NCBI GenBank assembly: GCA_964406445.1
Contig: CAYORU010000007.1
Span: 70,286 to 134,285, forward strand
Direction of reading: 5' to 3'
Source: SG8-30 sp964406445
GTDB taxonomy: Bacteria > Pseudomonadota > Gammaproteobacteria > Steroidobacterales > Steroidobacteraceae
Length of the DNA: 64,000 nucleotides
Shown here: positions 1 to 8,743 of the stretch, piece by piece
Numbering within the stretch: the stretch's first letter is position 1
Layout of the letters: every line of letters begins with the position of its first letter
Notes under the pieces: generated by a model
What the model was told of the DNA's origin: nothing
What the model saw: only the letters and a program-made list of their open reading frames with translations
Databases searched by the model: none
Translations under genes and position numbers: made by a program

Positions 1-251
1 GATTCTCTCCCGGCCGTTCGGGCTTCGACGACGAGACGCGCTTCTCCGTCTCGCTCGGCGCGGGTCTCGAGCTGCCGCTCGGCGAGCGCGTGGCGCTGCG
101 GCTCGAGGCGCGCGGCTACCTGACGCTCATGGACTCCGACAGCGCGATCTTCTGCGAGAGCGGCGGGGCCGACGACTTCTGCGCCATCGTGGCTTCCGGC
201 AGCTCGCTGCTGCAGTTCGAGCTGCTCGCCGGGCTCGCCTTCGGGTTCTGA
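1..251 (+). CDS. C-terminal end of an outer-membrane beta-barrel protein (partial)
   Basis: Reading from base 3 gives about 82 residues ending at a TGA at 249-251. The stretch alternates hydrophobic and polar residues (RFSVSLGAGLELPLGER, RLEARGYLTL) and ends in Phe-Gly-Phe, the C-terminal aromatic typical of proteins folded by the BAM machinery. It contains two Cys that could form a loop disulfide (FCES, DFCA). The start lies outside the window, so the family cannot be named. Any barrel of the OmpA/OprF-like or porin class would fit. Confidence 0.6.
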   Translation, partial: FSPGRSGFDDETRFSVSLGAGLELPLGERVALRLEARGYLTLMDSDSAIFCESGGADDFCAIVASGSSLLQFELLAGLAFGF

Positions 252-278
252 TGGCGTAGAGTAGGGCCGGGAGGGACC

Positions 279-1358
279 ATGGCCTACCGTCCCGTCTGCC
301 GGCTGGACGCCGACCCGATCGACGTCGTGGGCGACGTCCACGGCCAGCTGCAGGCGCTCGAGCGGCTGCTGGAGTTGCTCGGCTACGACGACGCGGGCCG
401 GCATCCCCAGGGCCGGCGGCTGGTCTTCGTCGGCGATCTCGGCGACCGCGGCCCCGACAGCCCCGGGGTGTTCGCGATCGCGATGCGTGCAGCGGCCAGC
501 CACGGCGCGGTGTGCGTGCTGGGCAACCACGAGGTCCCCTTCGTGGATCCGGAAGAGGGCGACCGCCGCAAGGCCGGCAACGCCTGGTTCTTCGGCGGCG
601 GGGACGCGCTCACGCGCGACGAGGCCGATTTCGGCCCCTTCCGGCGCGCCGACGCGGCGACGGCGGAGCGCATCCGGGCGTTCTGCCTCGAACTGCCGCT
701 CGTGGTCGAGCACCCGGCGCTTCGTGTCGTGCATGCGTGCTGGGATCCGGCCAGCCTCGCGTTCATCGAGTCGATCGGCGCCGCGTCGAACGCCGCAGTC
801 GTGCTCGCCTGCCGCGCGCGGGCCGCCGGGCACCTCGCGGCGGCGGGGCTCACGGCGCGCTACCCGGCGGCGCGGCAGGCGCTGGCGAGCCGGCGTCGCG
901 ATCCGGACTGGGCGCCCGATCACGGCGTGACCGTCGAGGAGCAGATCCTGATCGACGACCTCGTGCCGGGCGAGCACATCGAGCAGCGCGAGGACCCGCT
1001 CAAGCTGCTGACCGCCGGTCCCGAGCGACCCGCCGACGTGCCGCACTGGCTCGGACGCAAGTGGCGCTTCCTGGCGCGCGTGCCCTGGTGGGCGGAGGCG
1101 AGCCTCGAGCTGCCAACGGTCTTTGGCCACTACTGGCGCCACCGCGAGCACAGGGCCTTCCAGCCCTACGACGAGCACGCCGCGCTGTTCGGCTCCGCGT
1201 CGGCCGGGGAGTGGCTCGGTCCGCGGCGCCAGGCGATGTGCATCGACTACCGCTGGCCAGGGGAGTGGAGCCGGCCGGCGCTCGCGGCGCTGCGGCCCGA
1301 TCTCGGCGAACTCGTTTTCTGGGACGGCGAGCGGCGGCCGAGCCGGCCGGGCGACTGA
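279..1358 (+). CDS. Metallophosphoesterase of the PPP (serine/threonine phosphatase-like) superfamily
   Basis: The 359-residue protein carries the three dimetal motifs of PPP-type phosphoesterases: GDVHGQ at residues 18-23, GDLGDRG at 52-58 and GNHE at 82-85. These bind the two metal ions and hydrolyse phosphoester bonds. The substrate cannot be read from sequence; bacterial relatives include diadenosine tetraphosphatase-like and protein phosphatase-like enzymes. There is no signal peptide, so it is probably cytoplasmic. A GGGAGGGA ribosome-binding site lies just upstream of the ATG. The next gene starts 14 bases after the stop in the same direction, so the two may be co-transcribed. Confidence 0.85.
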   Translation: MAYRPVCRLDADPIDVVGDVHGQLQALERLLELLGYDDAGRHPQGRRLVFVGDLGDRGPDSPGVFAIAMRAAASHGAVCVLGNHEVPFVDPEEGDRRKAGNAWFFGGGDALTRDEADFGPFRRADAATAERIRAFCLELPLVVEHPALRVVHACWDPASLAFIESIGAASNAAVVLACRARAAGHLAAAGLTARYPAARQALASRRRDPDWAPDHGVTVEEQILIDDLVPGEHIEQREDPLKLLTAGPERPADVPHWLGRKWRFLARVPWWAEASLELPTVFGHYWRHREHRAFQPYDEHAALFGSASAGEWLGPRRQAMCIDYRWPGEWSRPALAALRPDLGELVFWDGERRPSRPGD

Positions 1359-1372
1359 GGACGGGCCGCGAC

Positions 1373-2236
1373 GTGGCGAGCCCTGTGCCTGCCCCGCGCA
1401 ACGCGCAGGTCGCCGAGCGCCTCAGGCAGCTCGCCGACCTGCTGGCCAGCCAGCACGCCAATCCGTTCAGGGTGGGCGCCTACCGACGGGCCGCGGACAC
1501 CGTCGCGGCGCTGCCGCGCGATGTCGGCGAGATCCACGCGGAGCGTGGCACCGACGGGCTGGAGGAACTGCCCGGTGTGGGGCGCTCGATCGCCTCGACC
1601 ATCGCGGAGCTGGTGCGCACCGGCCGCGCGAGCCAGCTCGAGCGGCTGCGCGGCAGCCTCGATCCCGAGGCGCTGTTCACGACCGTGCCGGGCATCGGGC
1701 CGGCGCTCGCGCGGCGCATCCACGACGGCCTGCACGTCGACACGCTCGAGGCGCTCGAGGTCGCCGCGCACGACGGCTCGCTCGAGTCGCTGCCGGGGAT
1801 AGGGCCGCGCCGCGCGGCGATGGTCCGCGCCGCGCTCGCCGCGCTGCTCGCGCGCGCTCGCCCGCCGCGCCCGGCGGGCGGCGACGCGGAGCCCGGCGTG
1901 GCGGAGCTGCTCGACGTGGACCGCGAGTACCGCGAGGGCGCTGCGGCGGGCCGGCTGCCCACGATCGCGCCGCGGCGCTTCAATCCCGCCGGCGAGGCCT
2001 GGCTTCCGATCCTGCACGCCGAGCGCGGGCCCTGGCAGTTCACCGCGCTGTTCTCGAACACCGCCCGCGCCCACGAACTCGGCCGCACCCGCGACTGGGT
2101 CGTGATCTACTTCGCGACGGACGGCGCGCACGAGGGCCAGCGGACCGTGGTGACCGAGACGACCGGCGCGCTTGCGGGCAGGCGCGTCGTGCGCGGCCTC
2201 GAGGCCGCCTGCCGGGAGCACTACCGGTCGAGGTAG
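1373..2236 (+). CDS. Helix-hairpin-helix DNA-binding protein related to the N-terminus of PolX/DNA polymerase beta
   Basis: A GTG at 1373 opens 287 residues. Residues 1-150 look like the lyase/HhH part of family X DNA polymerases: an N-terminal helical segment (AERLRQLADLLASQ, FRVGAYRRAADTV), then HhH signatures ELPGVGRSIASTI, TVPGIGPALARRI and SLPGIGPRRAAMV. The C-terminal half (GEAWLPILHAERGPWQFTALFSN, DWVVIYF) is a separate domain without polymerase or PHP motifs, so this is not a full PolX. Similar proteins are annotated as DNA-binding HhH proteins. Much longer upstream translation in this frame overlaps the phosphoesterase and is discarded. The last 16 bases overlap the convergent aldo/keto reductase gene. 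Confidence 0.75.
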   Translation: MASPVPAPRNAQVAERLRQLADLLASQHANPFRVGAYRRAADTVAALPRDVGEIHAERGTDGLEELPGVGRSIASTIAELVRTGRASQLERLRGSLDPEALFTTVPGIGPALARRIHDGLHVDTLEALEVAAHDGSLESLPGIGPRRAAMVRAALAALLARARPPRPAGGDAEPGVAELLDVDREYREGAAAGRLPTIAPRRFNPAGEAWLPILHAERGPWQFTALFSNTARAHELGRTRDWVVIYFATDGAHEGQRTVVTETTGALAGRRVVRGLEAACREHYRSR

Positions 2237-3207
2237 CGCAGGTGTGCCGGCGAGTAGCGCTCGCCGGCGACGGCGCCCGGCGCGAACAGCTGCCCCAGCC
2301 GCGCGAGCGTGTCGGACGGCAATTCGAGCGCCGCCGCCGCGACGTTCTCCTCGAGCCAGCGGCGGCGCTTGGTGCCGGGAATCGGCACGATGTCCTCGCC
2401 CTGCTGCAGCAGCCAGGCGAGCGCGACCTGCGCCGGCGTTGCGCCGAGTCCGTCCGCGATCGCGCCGAGCGACTCCACGAGGCGCAGGTTGTGGTCGAAG
2501 TTGCCGCCCTGGAAGCGCGGCAAGCCGGCGCGGAAGTCGCTGCGGTCGGAGTAGTCCTCCGCGCGGCGCGCCTTGCCCGCGAGGAAGGCGCGGCCGAGCG
2601 GCGAGTAGGGCACGAGCCCGATGCCGAGGCGCCGGCAGGCCGGCAGCACCGAAGACTCCAGGCCGCGCTCGAACAGCGAGTACTCGGACTGCAGGACGCT
2701 GATGGGGTGCACCGCCTGCGCCCGCCCGAGCGTGGCCGCGCTCGCCTCGGACAGGCCGAGGAAGCGGACCTTGCCCGCCTGCACCAGCGCCGCCATCGCG
2801 CCGACCGTCTCCTCGATCGGCACGTCGGGATCGACGCGGTGCTGGTACAGCAGGTCGATGCGGTCGGTGCCGAGCCGCTCGAGCGAGGCTTCGCAGGCGC
2901 GGCGGACGTTCTCCGGGCGGCCGTCCAGGCCCTCGATGCGGCCGTCGACGATCCGGAACCCGAACTTGGTCGCGATGACCACGCGCTCGCGGTCGGCGCC
3001 GAGCGCGCGGGCGAGCAGCCGCTCGTTGGCGTAGGGTCCGTACACCTCGGCGGTGTCGAAGAAGGTCACGCCGAGGTCGAGGGCCCGGCGGATCGTCGCG
3101 ATCGCCTCCCGCTCGTCGCTCGCGCCGTAAGCCCAGCTCATGCCCATGCAGCCGAGCCCGAGCGCGGAAACCTGCAAGCCCTGCCGGCCGAGGGATCTCT
3201 GCTGCAC
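2221..3207 (-). CDS. Aldo/keto reductase
   Basis: The 328-residue protein is a complete (beta/alpha)8 aldo/keto reductase. The catalytic tetrad is visible as Asp51 and Tyr56 (FFDTAEVYG), Lys81 (ATKFGF) and His123 (LLYQHRVD). The N-terminus RSLGRQGLQVSALGLGCMGMS is typical of the AKR13/YajO-like group, and the C-terminus holds the NADPH-binding stretch VPIPGTKRRRWLEENV. It would reduce aldehydes or ketones with NADPH in the cytoplasm; the natural substrate is unknown. Start ATG at 3207; the gene stands alone and converges with the HhH gene. Confidence 0.92.
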   Translation of the reverse strand: MQQRSLGRQGLQVSALGLGCMGMSWAYGASDEREAIATIRRALDLGVTFFDTAEVYGPYANERLLARALGADRERVVIATKFGFRIVDGRIEGLDGRPENVRRACEASLERLGTDRIDLLYQHRVDPDVPIEETVGAMAALVQAGKVRFLGLSEASAATLGRAQAVHPISVLQSEYSLFERGLESSVLPACRRLGIGLVPYSPLGRAFLAGKARRAEDYSDRSDFRAGLPRFQGGNFDHNLRLVESLGAIADGLGATPAQVALAWLLQQGEDIVPIPGTKRRRWLEENVAAAALELPSDTLARLGQLFAPGAVAGERYSPAHLRYLDR

Positions 3208-3253
3208 CTGTGGGCCTCCTGTCCGGGCGGGCCCCGAGTCTAGCCCCGCGGGC

Positions 3254-4237
3254 CTACCAGAGCACGCGCCGGCGGGTCAGCACCTGCAGCTCGCTGCGGC
3301 GGTAGTCGATGATCAGGGTGTCGAGCAGCCCCAGCACGTCCATGCCGATCATGAGCACCGGCTCGTCGAGGAAGCCCCACTGCCTGAAGATGTGCAGGTC
3401 CACGAAGGTGATGCGGCTGTTGCTGACCCTGAGGTCGCCGAGCCCGATCGGCGGCACCGCGATGTTCGGCCCGCGCTGCACGTCGCCCGTGACGCCGATG
3501 ACGCCCTGCTCCTCCACCGCGAGCTTCGAGCGCCAGGCGACGAGGGCCTCGCGAAGCGCCAGGTTGCCGATGGTCGTCTGCGCGCCGGTGTCGATCACCG
3601 CCTTGACCCGAAGCGGTCCGACCCGCGCGTCGGTGGTCAGCACGCGGCCGCGCGACAGCTCGACGGGGATCACGGCGAAGCCCGGCGGCGCGCGCTCCTT
3701 GCGCGACTTCGCGATCTCGATGCGGTCCTTGCGGAACTCGATGGTGATGCGCTTGTCCTTGAGGCCCTCCGTGGCCAGCACGCCCTCTGCGCCACCGAAG
3801 GCGTCCTCGACGATCAGCAGTTGCGGGCGCTCCAGCAACAGGTCGCCCACCTCGAGCGTCTCGGCGCGGACCATCGCCACGCTGGCCGAGCCGGTGACCC
3901 CGTGCATGGTGACGCGGCTCTGCTCGTCGATGGCGATGCCGAGCCGCCTCGCCACCCGCTCGATGATCGCGGAGCGGCTGGCGCCGGTGTCGAGCACCAG
4001 CCTGAAGGGGCCCTCGCCGTTGATGTACACGGGCGCCCAGATCCGGCCGATGCGGTCGCGCAGCGTGGGCGCGACGTAGCGCGGCTCGGGCGCCGCCACC
4101 ACGACCTCGGGCATCGACGGCGCGTCGGGCGGCCGGTGCTCGCCGGCCGGCGCGGCGGGTGGCTCGGCCGCGAGCACCGCGGCCGCGGCCAGCGCGCCGG
4201 CCGAGAGCAGCGCGGCCGTGCTCAGCGCTCCACGCAC
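3254..4237 (-). CDS. Retropepsin-like aspartic protease with two DTG lobes, exported
   Basis: The 327 residues begin with a signal peptide (hydrophobic to about residue 24, AAAVLAAEPPA) followed by a Pro/Ala-rich linker. Two retropepsin-type active sites follow: Asp83-Thr-Gly-Ala-Ser in the first lobe and Asp216-Thr-Gly-Ala-Gln in the second. Each is followed by a hydrophobic-hydrophobic-Gly element (GEGPFRLVLDTG; IGMDVLGLLDTLIIDY). One chain thus carries both halves of an aspartic protease, as in pepsin, whereas retroviral enzymes dimerise. Predicted site is the periplasm; substrate unknown. Its first 16 bases overlap the end of the upstream VOC gene on the same strand, so the pair is probably one transcript. 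Confidence 0.75.
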   Translation of the reverse strand: MRGALSTAALLSAGALAAAAVLAAEPPAAPAGEHRPPDAPSMPEVVVAAPEPRYVAPTLRDRIGRIWAPVYINGEGPFRLVLDTGASRSAIIERVARRLGIAIDEQSRVTMHGVTGSASVAMVRAETLEVGDLLLERPQLLIVEDAFGGAEGVLATEGLKDKRITIEFRKDRIEIAKSRKERAPPGFAVIPVELSRGRVLTTDARVGPLRVKAVIDTGAQTTIGNLALREALVAWRSKLAVEEQGVIGVTGDVQRGPNIAVPPIGLGDLRVSNSRITFVDLHIFRQWGFLDEPVLMIGMDVLGLLDTLIIDYRRSELQVLTRRRVLW

Positions 4238-5190
4238 TCGAACAGCTCGCCGCTCGGCCCGCGTACCAGCATCTCGCGGCAGGGGATGCCCGCGTCCACC
4301 GCGACGTGCTGGATCACCGACTCGACCTGCCCGCCCGCGCGGCCGAGGCGCGCCGCGAGCGCCTCCAGGTTCGGGCAGCGGCAGGTGAGCAGCGCAAGCC
4401 CGTTCTGGCCCGGGCGCATCGGGTGGGAGAGCGGCCCGGTGGTCCGGTCGTAGAAGTGCACGAGCACGACCTTGCCCGAGGCCTGGCGGCGCTCCCGGTA
4501 GACGGCCATGTGCACGCGGGTGCCTTCGGGCACGCCGAAGAGCCGGCAGGCGGCGTCACGATGCTCGCCGCGCAGCTCGACGTCGGTCGCCTCGTGGACC
4601 CAGCCGAGCGCCTCCTCGTAGAAGCGCCGCGAGGCGTCGAGGTCGCTGGTGACGATCGACACGGTCGCGACCTCGCCGAACTGGCCGGGCCCCGGCGTGG
4701 CGCGGCGGATGCCCGGCACGTGGCCATGCCCCACCATCACCAGCAGCCCGAGGCCGTCCGGCCCGCTGACGATCACTTCCTCGGTGTCGTTGCTGCCGAT
4801 GTGGAAGCGCTCGGCGGCGCCGCGCGCCGCGCAGCCGGCCGCGCCCAGCGCCTCGATGGCCGCGGCGATCGGCGCGCCGGTGTAGAGGTCGAGCGCCTTC
4901 GGCCCGGCGTCCGTCGGCCGGTCGGGCGCGTCCGGACCGGCGTCGTCGCGCGTGACGGCGGCCGGCGCGCCGCGCCAGTGGGCCAGGCGCACGCGGCCGA
5001 AGGCGTGGCCGTCGCAGGACAAGGTCACGAGCCGCACGTCCTCGTGGACCGGCAGCCGCCACGCGGCCAGCAGGTTGACCGAGGCGCGCACGTCGAGATC
5101 GACGCGGTAGCCGAGCGTGTCGCGAAACAGCGCGACGGCCGCCGGCAGGTCGCGGACGCCGACGGTCACCGATTCGATGGCGGTCATCAT
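4222..5190 (-). CDS. VOC (glyoxalase/dioxygenase) superfamily protein with two tandem domains
   Basis: Starting at ATG 5190 gives 322 residues. Longer upstream translation runs antisense to msrA and is rejected. Two VOC half-domains are clear: ESVTVGVRDLPAAVALFRDT near residue 4 and ATVSIVTSDLDASRRFYEEA near residue 170. These beta-alpha-beta-beta-beta units pair to build a metal site in glyoxalase I, extradiol dioxygenases and resistance proteins. Likely metal ligands include the HMAVY and ELFECVE segments, but the reaction cannot be assigned. A downstream protease gene overlaps its stop. Confidence 0.75.
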   Translation of the reverse strand: MMTAIESVTVGVRDLPAAVALFRDTLGYRVDLDVRASVNLLAAWRLPVHEDVRLVTLSCDGHAFGRVRLAHWRGAPAAVTRDDAGPDAPDRPTDAGPKALDLYTGAPIAAAIEALGAAGCAARGAAERFHIGSNDTEEVIVSGPDGLGLLVMVGHGHVPGIRRATPGPGQFGEVATVSIVTSDLDASRRFYEEALGWVHEATDVELRGEHRDAACRLFGVPEGTRVHMAVYRERRQASGKVVLVHFYDRTTGPLSHPMRPGQNGLALLTCRCPNLEALAARLGRAGGQVESVIQHVAVDAGIPCREMLVRGPSGELFECVER

Positions 5191-5292
5191 GGGGCGCGAA
5201 GGATACCCCGCGCCGGAAACGCGTGGAATCGGGAACTGGCGCAGCGTCGAAGCGTCTCTTAGTCTAGCCGCAGGAAAAGCAGGAGGGTTCCC

Positions 5293-5949
5293 ATGGCGCG
5301 CGCAGGCAGGAAGATGACGATGCCCGTTCCCGAGGAAGTGCTGCCAGGCCGCCTCACCCCGATGCGCGTGCTGGCGCGCCACCACGTCAACGGCGAGCCG
5401 ATCGAGCCGCCGTTTCCGGCGGGCCTGGAGGAAGCCGTCTTCGCCCTGGGCTGCTTCTGGGGCGCCGAACGTCGCTTCTGGCAGCAGCCGGGCGTGCACG
5501 TCACGGCAGTGGGCTACGCGGGCGGCCAGACGCCGAATCCGACCTACGAGGAGGTCTGCAGCGGCCTCACGGGACATGCGGAGGTGGTTCGCGTCGTCTT
5601 CGACCCGCAGAAGACGAGCTACGAGAAGCTGCTGAAGGTGTTCTGGGAGTCGCACGACCCGACCCAGGGCATGCGCCAGGGCAACGACGTCGGGACCCAG
5701 TACCGGTCGGCCATCTACACGACGTCGGAGGCGCAGCACGAGGCGGCTATGGCGTCCCGCGAGGCCTACCAGGCGGCGCTCGATCGCTCGGGGCATCGTG
5801 GTCGGATCACCACCGAGATCGAGCCGGCCGGCGACTTCTTCTACGCCGAGGACGGCCACCAGCAGTACCTGTCGAAGAACCCGGGCGGCTACTGCGGACT
5901 CGGCGGCACCGGCGTGAGCTGCCCCGTGGGAATCGCCGCGGCCGGCTGA
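5293..5949 (+). CDS. msrA: Peptide-methionine (S)-S-oxide reductase
   Basis: The 218-residue protein has the MsrA signature LGCFWGAE with nucleophile Cys54, the substrate pocket GYAGG at 74-78, and recycling cysteines Cys201 and Cys210 in the C-terminal GGYCGLGGTGVSCP segment, as in the E. coli type. It reduces methionine-S-sulfoxide in proteins, using thioredoxin. A roughly 45-residue N-terminal extension without signal peptide is also seen in the E. coli enzyme. The start is set by AGGAGG at 5281-5286, six bases before the ATG. It is divergent from the VOC gene. No msrB is present nearby. Confidence 0.95.
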   Translation: MARAGRKMTMPVPEEVLPGRLTPMRVLARHHVNGEPIEPPFPAGLEEAVFALGCFWGAERRFWQQPGVHVTAVGYAGGQTPNPTYEEVCSGLTGHAEVVRVVFDPQKTSYEKLLKVFWESHDPTQGMRQGNDVGTQYRSAIYTTSEAQHEAAMASREAYQAALDRSGHRGRITTEIEPAGDFFYAEDGHQQYLSKNPGGYCGLGGTGVSCPVGIAAAG

Positions 5950-5959
5950 GGCGCGCCCG

Positions 5960-6769
5960 TCAGGCCGGCGGGTCGTCCTTGCGCCGGCTGACGTGGTCGA
6001 TCATCGGCACTCGCACCTCGAGGCGCCGGGCGGCCTCGGAGCACTGCTCCGCACCCTTCAGGAACGGATTCGGCACGCGCGCACCGCCAGAGTTCTCGCG
6101 GTTCGCCAGCAGTCCGCCCAGGTACTGGTAGACCGGCGTCGGGAACAGCGCCTGGGTGATGATGCCGGTGAACTCGCGCGGGTCCACTCCGGCGGCGTGC
6201 ACGAGCGCCGTGGTGTCGCGCAGGCTCTCGACGACGGACGCCATCAGGAAGTTGCCCGCCGACTTCACCACGTTGGCGGCCGGCGCGTCCTCCGACAGCA
6301 CGTCCACGCGGCCCAGGGTGGCGAGCACCGGCCGTGCCCGCTGCACCGCCGCCTGCGGTCCCGCGACCGGGATCACGAGGCGCCCGCCCTGGGCGGCCTC
6401 AGGCGGGCCGAACATCGGCGCCGAGACGTAGGCCTGGCCCACCTTGGCATGCGAATCGGCGAGGCGGCGCGCCAGGCCGTCGCCGATGCTGCTCATGCAC
6501 ACGTGGATGAGGCCCGGGACGCCCGAGGAGACCAGCCGGCCCTGGGCGTCGAAGATCACGGACTCGACCGCCGCGTCGTCGCTCACCGCGGTGATCACGA
6601 TCTCCGCCTGGCAGGCCTCCGTGGGGCTCCCGACCAGGACCGCGCCCGGCGGCAACGCGTCGGGCCGCGGCCGCGTGCGGTTCCACACGAGCAGCTCGTG
6701 CCCGGCGCCCGCCAGGCGGCGCGCCATCGGCCGCCCCATCGTCCCGAGGCCAATCAGTCCGACTTTCAT
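5960..6769 (-). CDS. NAD(P)-dependent beta-hydroxyacid dehydrogenase family oxidoreductase
   Basis: The 269-residue protein begins with the Rossmann motif GLGTMG (residues 7-12) in KVGLIGLGTMGRPMARRLA. It carries the family's catalytic lysine, Lys169, in ANVVKSAGNFLMASV. This is the 3-hydroxyisobutyrate/tartronate semialdehyde/GLYR1 family, which oxidises beta-hydroxyacids or reduces semialdehydes or imines. The substrate is not determinable: the usual DG-hydrophobic-SGG motif is replaced here by VSAPMFGPPEAAQGG, which favours the less characterised GLYR/imine-reductase-like branch. It converges on msrA with a 10-base gap. Confidence 0.85.
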   Translation of the reverse strand: MKVGLIGLGTMGRPMARRLAGAGHELLVWNRTRPRPDALPPGAVLVGSPTEACQAEIVITAVSDDAAVESVIFDAQGRLVSSGVPGLIHVCMSSIGDGLARRLADSHAKVGQAYVSAPMFGPPEAAQGGRLVIPVAGPQAAVQRARPVLATLGRVDVLSEDAPAANVVKSAGNFLMASVVESLRDTTALVHAAGVDPREFTGIITQALFPTPVYQYLGGLLANRENSGGARVPNPFLKGAEQCSEAARRLEVRVPMIDHVSRRKDDPPA

Positions 6770-6806
6770 GGCGCCTCCTCGGGCGCGCGTTGGAGGGCGA
6801 CGGCGT

Positions 6807-7607
6807 TCAGCGCGGCTCCTCGCCGGGCTTCGGGTCCGCCATCGGGAAGGTCTGCGCGCCGCCTGCCGGCTCGTTCGCGGCGGCCGGCGCAGGCGCGGCG
6901 GCGGGCCGCGGCGCAGGAGCCGCGCCCGCGGTGGTGAGTCGCGCGACTTCGGCGATCAGCGCCGGCGCCGGCGCCGGGGCGAGCGGGGCATCGGGCGCGA
7001 GCACGTCGGAGCCGAGGATGCCGCGCTTGCCGTAGAAGCGCTCGTTGGCGCGCTTGCGAACGAACAGGTAGCTGCCCTCGAGCGACACCCCGGCGAACAG
7101 GCCCGCGCTGCGCGAGTACGAATACACCTCGGCCGCCAGCGTGACGTCGGTCGCGGCGGTCGCCGAGCGCCCGACCGGGCCGGCGACCGCCGCCGCGTCT
7201 GCGCCGAGCGTGAGCTTGCCGTCGGCCACGCCTTCCACGCTGCGGCGCGTGGTGAACACGAACACCATGTCGGTCGCCTGGATTCCGAACTGCCAGCCGA
7301 CGCTGCCGGCGCCGATGCCGATGAACAGGGGGTTGCTCCAGCGCCCGTCCTTCTGGCGCACCAGCATCACGCCGGTGCCGCCGCGTCCGCCGAAGATCAC
7401 GCCCGCCTTGACCACCTCGGGCAGGATCGCGATCCCCTCGGCGCGTTGCAGCAGCCAGTCGGGGACGCGCAGGTCTGGAATCGCCTGCAGCTCGGTCAGC
7501 ACCTCGCGCGACCGGTCGATGGTCTGCTGCTCGCGGGTGTCCGCCAGCGCGGGCGCGGCGGCCACCCACGCGGCGAGTAGGAGGGGGGTCGTGAAGCTCA
7601 GTCGCAT
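6807..7607 (-). CDS. SYLF (YSC84-like) lipid-binding domain protein, exported
   Basis: From ATG 7607 the protein has 266 residues. Signal peptide RLSFTTPLLLAAWVAAAPALA is followed by a SYLF domain at about 30-215. That domain contains LLQRAEGIAILPEVVKAG, GGRGGTGVM, GWQFGIQATDMVFVF and the closing SYSRSAGLFAGVSLEGSYL. SYLF domains bind phosphoinositides in eukaryotes; bacterial members are exported and of unknown role. The tail (about 215-266) is Ala/Pro-rich and low-complexity. An AGGAAAACC sequence serves as ribosome-binding site; the further upstream in-frame ATG at 7691 lacks one and would bury the signal peptide. Confidence 0.85.
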   Translation of the reverse strand: MRLSFTTPLLLAAWVAAAPALADTREQQTIDRSREVLTELQAIPDLRVPDWLLQRAEGIAILPEVVKAGVIFGGRGGTGVMLVRQKDGRWSNPLFIGIGAGSVGWQFGIQATDMVFVFTTRRSVEGVADGKLTLGADAAAVAGPVGRSATAATDVTLAAEVYSYSRSAGLFAGVSLEGSYLFVRKRANERFYGKRGILGSDVLAPDAPLAPAPAPALIAEVARLTTAGAAPAPRPAAAPAPAAANEPAGGAQTFPMADPKPGEEPR

Positions 7608-7752
7608 GAGGTTTTCCTCGCTGTTCGAGTCCCGCGTCGGAAGGGGGACCACCCGGCGGGCCGCGAGTTCCGCCCGCGGCAGCTGCGCCAAGTGTAGCCG
7701 GTTGCCGACGGCGCGCGAACCCGCAGGAGCTCGGCGCGGCTATCATCGGGCG

Positions 7753-8727
7753 ATGAACCGCCCATTCAGCGCGATCCTGGCCGCCGCCACCCTGCTCGCG
7801 CCGCTTTCCGCGGCGGCCGAGTGGCGTGCCCGCGAAGAGGCCATCATGGGCACGCGCGTCGCCGTCGAGGCCTGGCACGAGGATCCCGCGGTCGCGGACT
7901 CCGCCGTCGAGGCCGTCCTGGCCGAGATGCGTCGCGTCGATGCCCTGATGTCGCACTACAAGCCCGGCAGCGAGCTGTCGCAGGTCAATGCCGGCGCCGC
8001 CTCGGGACCGGTCGCCGTCGCGCCGGAACTCGCGGCGCTGATCGGCCGCGCGCTCGGATTCTCGGCGCTCACGGAAGGGGCCTTCGACATCACCTATGCG
8101 AGCGTCGGCTACCTCTACGACTACCGCGCCCGGGCCCGTCCCAGCGAGGCCGAGATCGCGGCGCGCCTGCCCGCGGTCGACTGGCGCAACGTGGAGGTGG
8201 ATGCGAACGCCTCCACGGTGCGCTTCACCCGCGCCGGGGTGCGCATCGACCTGGGCGGCATCGCCAAGGGGCATGCGGTGGATCGCGGCGTCGAGATCCT
8301 GCGCGGCCTCGGCATCGCGCACGGCACGGTCACCGCCGGCGGGGACAGCCGCATCCTCGGCGACCGCCTCGGCCGCCCCTGGATCGTCGGCATCCGCCAT
8401 CCCGACGACCGTGAGCGCGTCATCGCCCGGATCCCGCTGGTCGACGCCGCGATGTCCACCTCGGGCGACTACGAGCGCTACTTCGACGAGGGCGGCCAGC
8501 GCTACCACCACATCATCGACCCGAAGACCGGCCACAGCGCCGCGGGCCTGCGCAGCGTCACCATCATCGGGCCGGACGCCACGACCACCGACGGCCTGTC
8601 GACCAGCGTCTTCGTGATGGGCGCGGAGCGCGGGCTCGCGCTCGTCGAGCGGCTGGGCGACGTCGACGCCGTGCTGGTGACCGCCGACGGGCAGGTGCTC
8701 TACTCGTCGGGTCTCGCGCCGCCCTGA
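7753..8727 (+). CDS. apbE: FAD:protein FMN transferase (ApbE family)
   Basis: Starting at ATG 7753 gives 324 residues with a cleavable signal peptide (FSAILAAATLLAPLSAAAE). The ApbE core follows: EEAIMGTRVAVEA, HYKPGSELSQVNAGA, the FAD-binding IDLGGIAKGHAVDRGVE, TAGGDSRILG, MSTSGDYERYF, HHIIDPKTG and the Mg-binding DATTTDGLSTSVFVMG. ApbE moves FMN from FAD onto Thr/Ser of exported proteins. It stands convergent to the DUF3570/DUF4266/TlpA operon, a partnership that seems conserved. No convincing acceptor motif for flavinylation was found nearby, so its target is open. Upstream in-frame sequence is antisense to the SYLF gene and is not coding. Confidence 0.92.
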   Translation: MNRPFSAILAAATLLAPLSAAAEWRAREEAIMGTRVAVEAWHEDPAVADSAVEAVLAEMRRVDALMSHYKPGSELSQVNAGAASGPVAVAPELAALIGRALGFSALTEGAFDITYASVGYLYDYRARARPSEAEIAARLPAVDWRNVEVDANASTVRFTRAGVRIDLGGIAKGHAVDRGVEILRGLGIAHGTVTAGGDSRILGDRLGRPWIVGIRHPDDRERVIARIPLVDAAMSTSGDYERYFDEGGQRYHHIIDPKTGHSAAGLRSVTIIGPDATTTDGLSTSVFVMGAERGLALVERLGDVDAVLVTADGQVLYSSGLAPP

Positions 8728-8743
8728 GGGCGGCGCGCCGGGC

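Noticed and set aside
512..1372. Upstream part of a long frame leading into the HhH gene
   Set aside because: It overlaps the phosphoesterase in another frame and has Arg/Ala/Gly-rich, non-protein-like composition, the usual shadow of a high-G+C gene.
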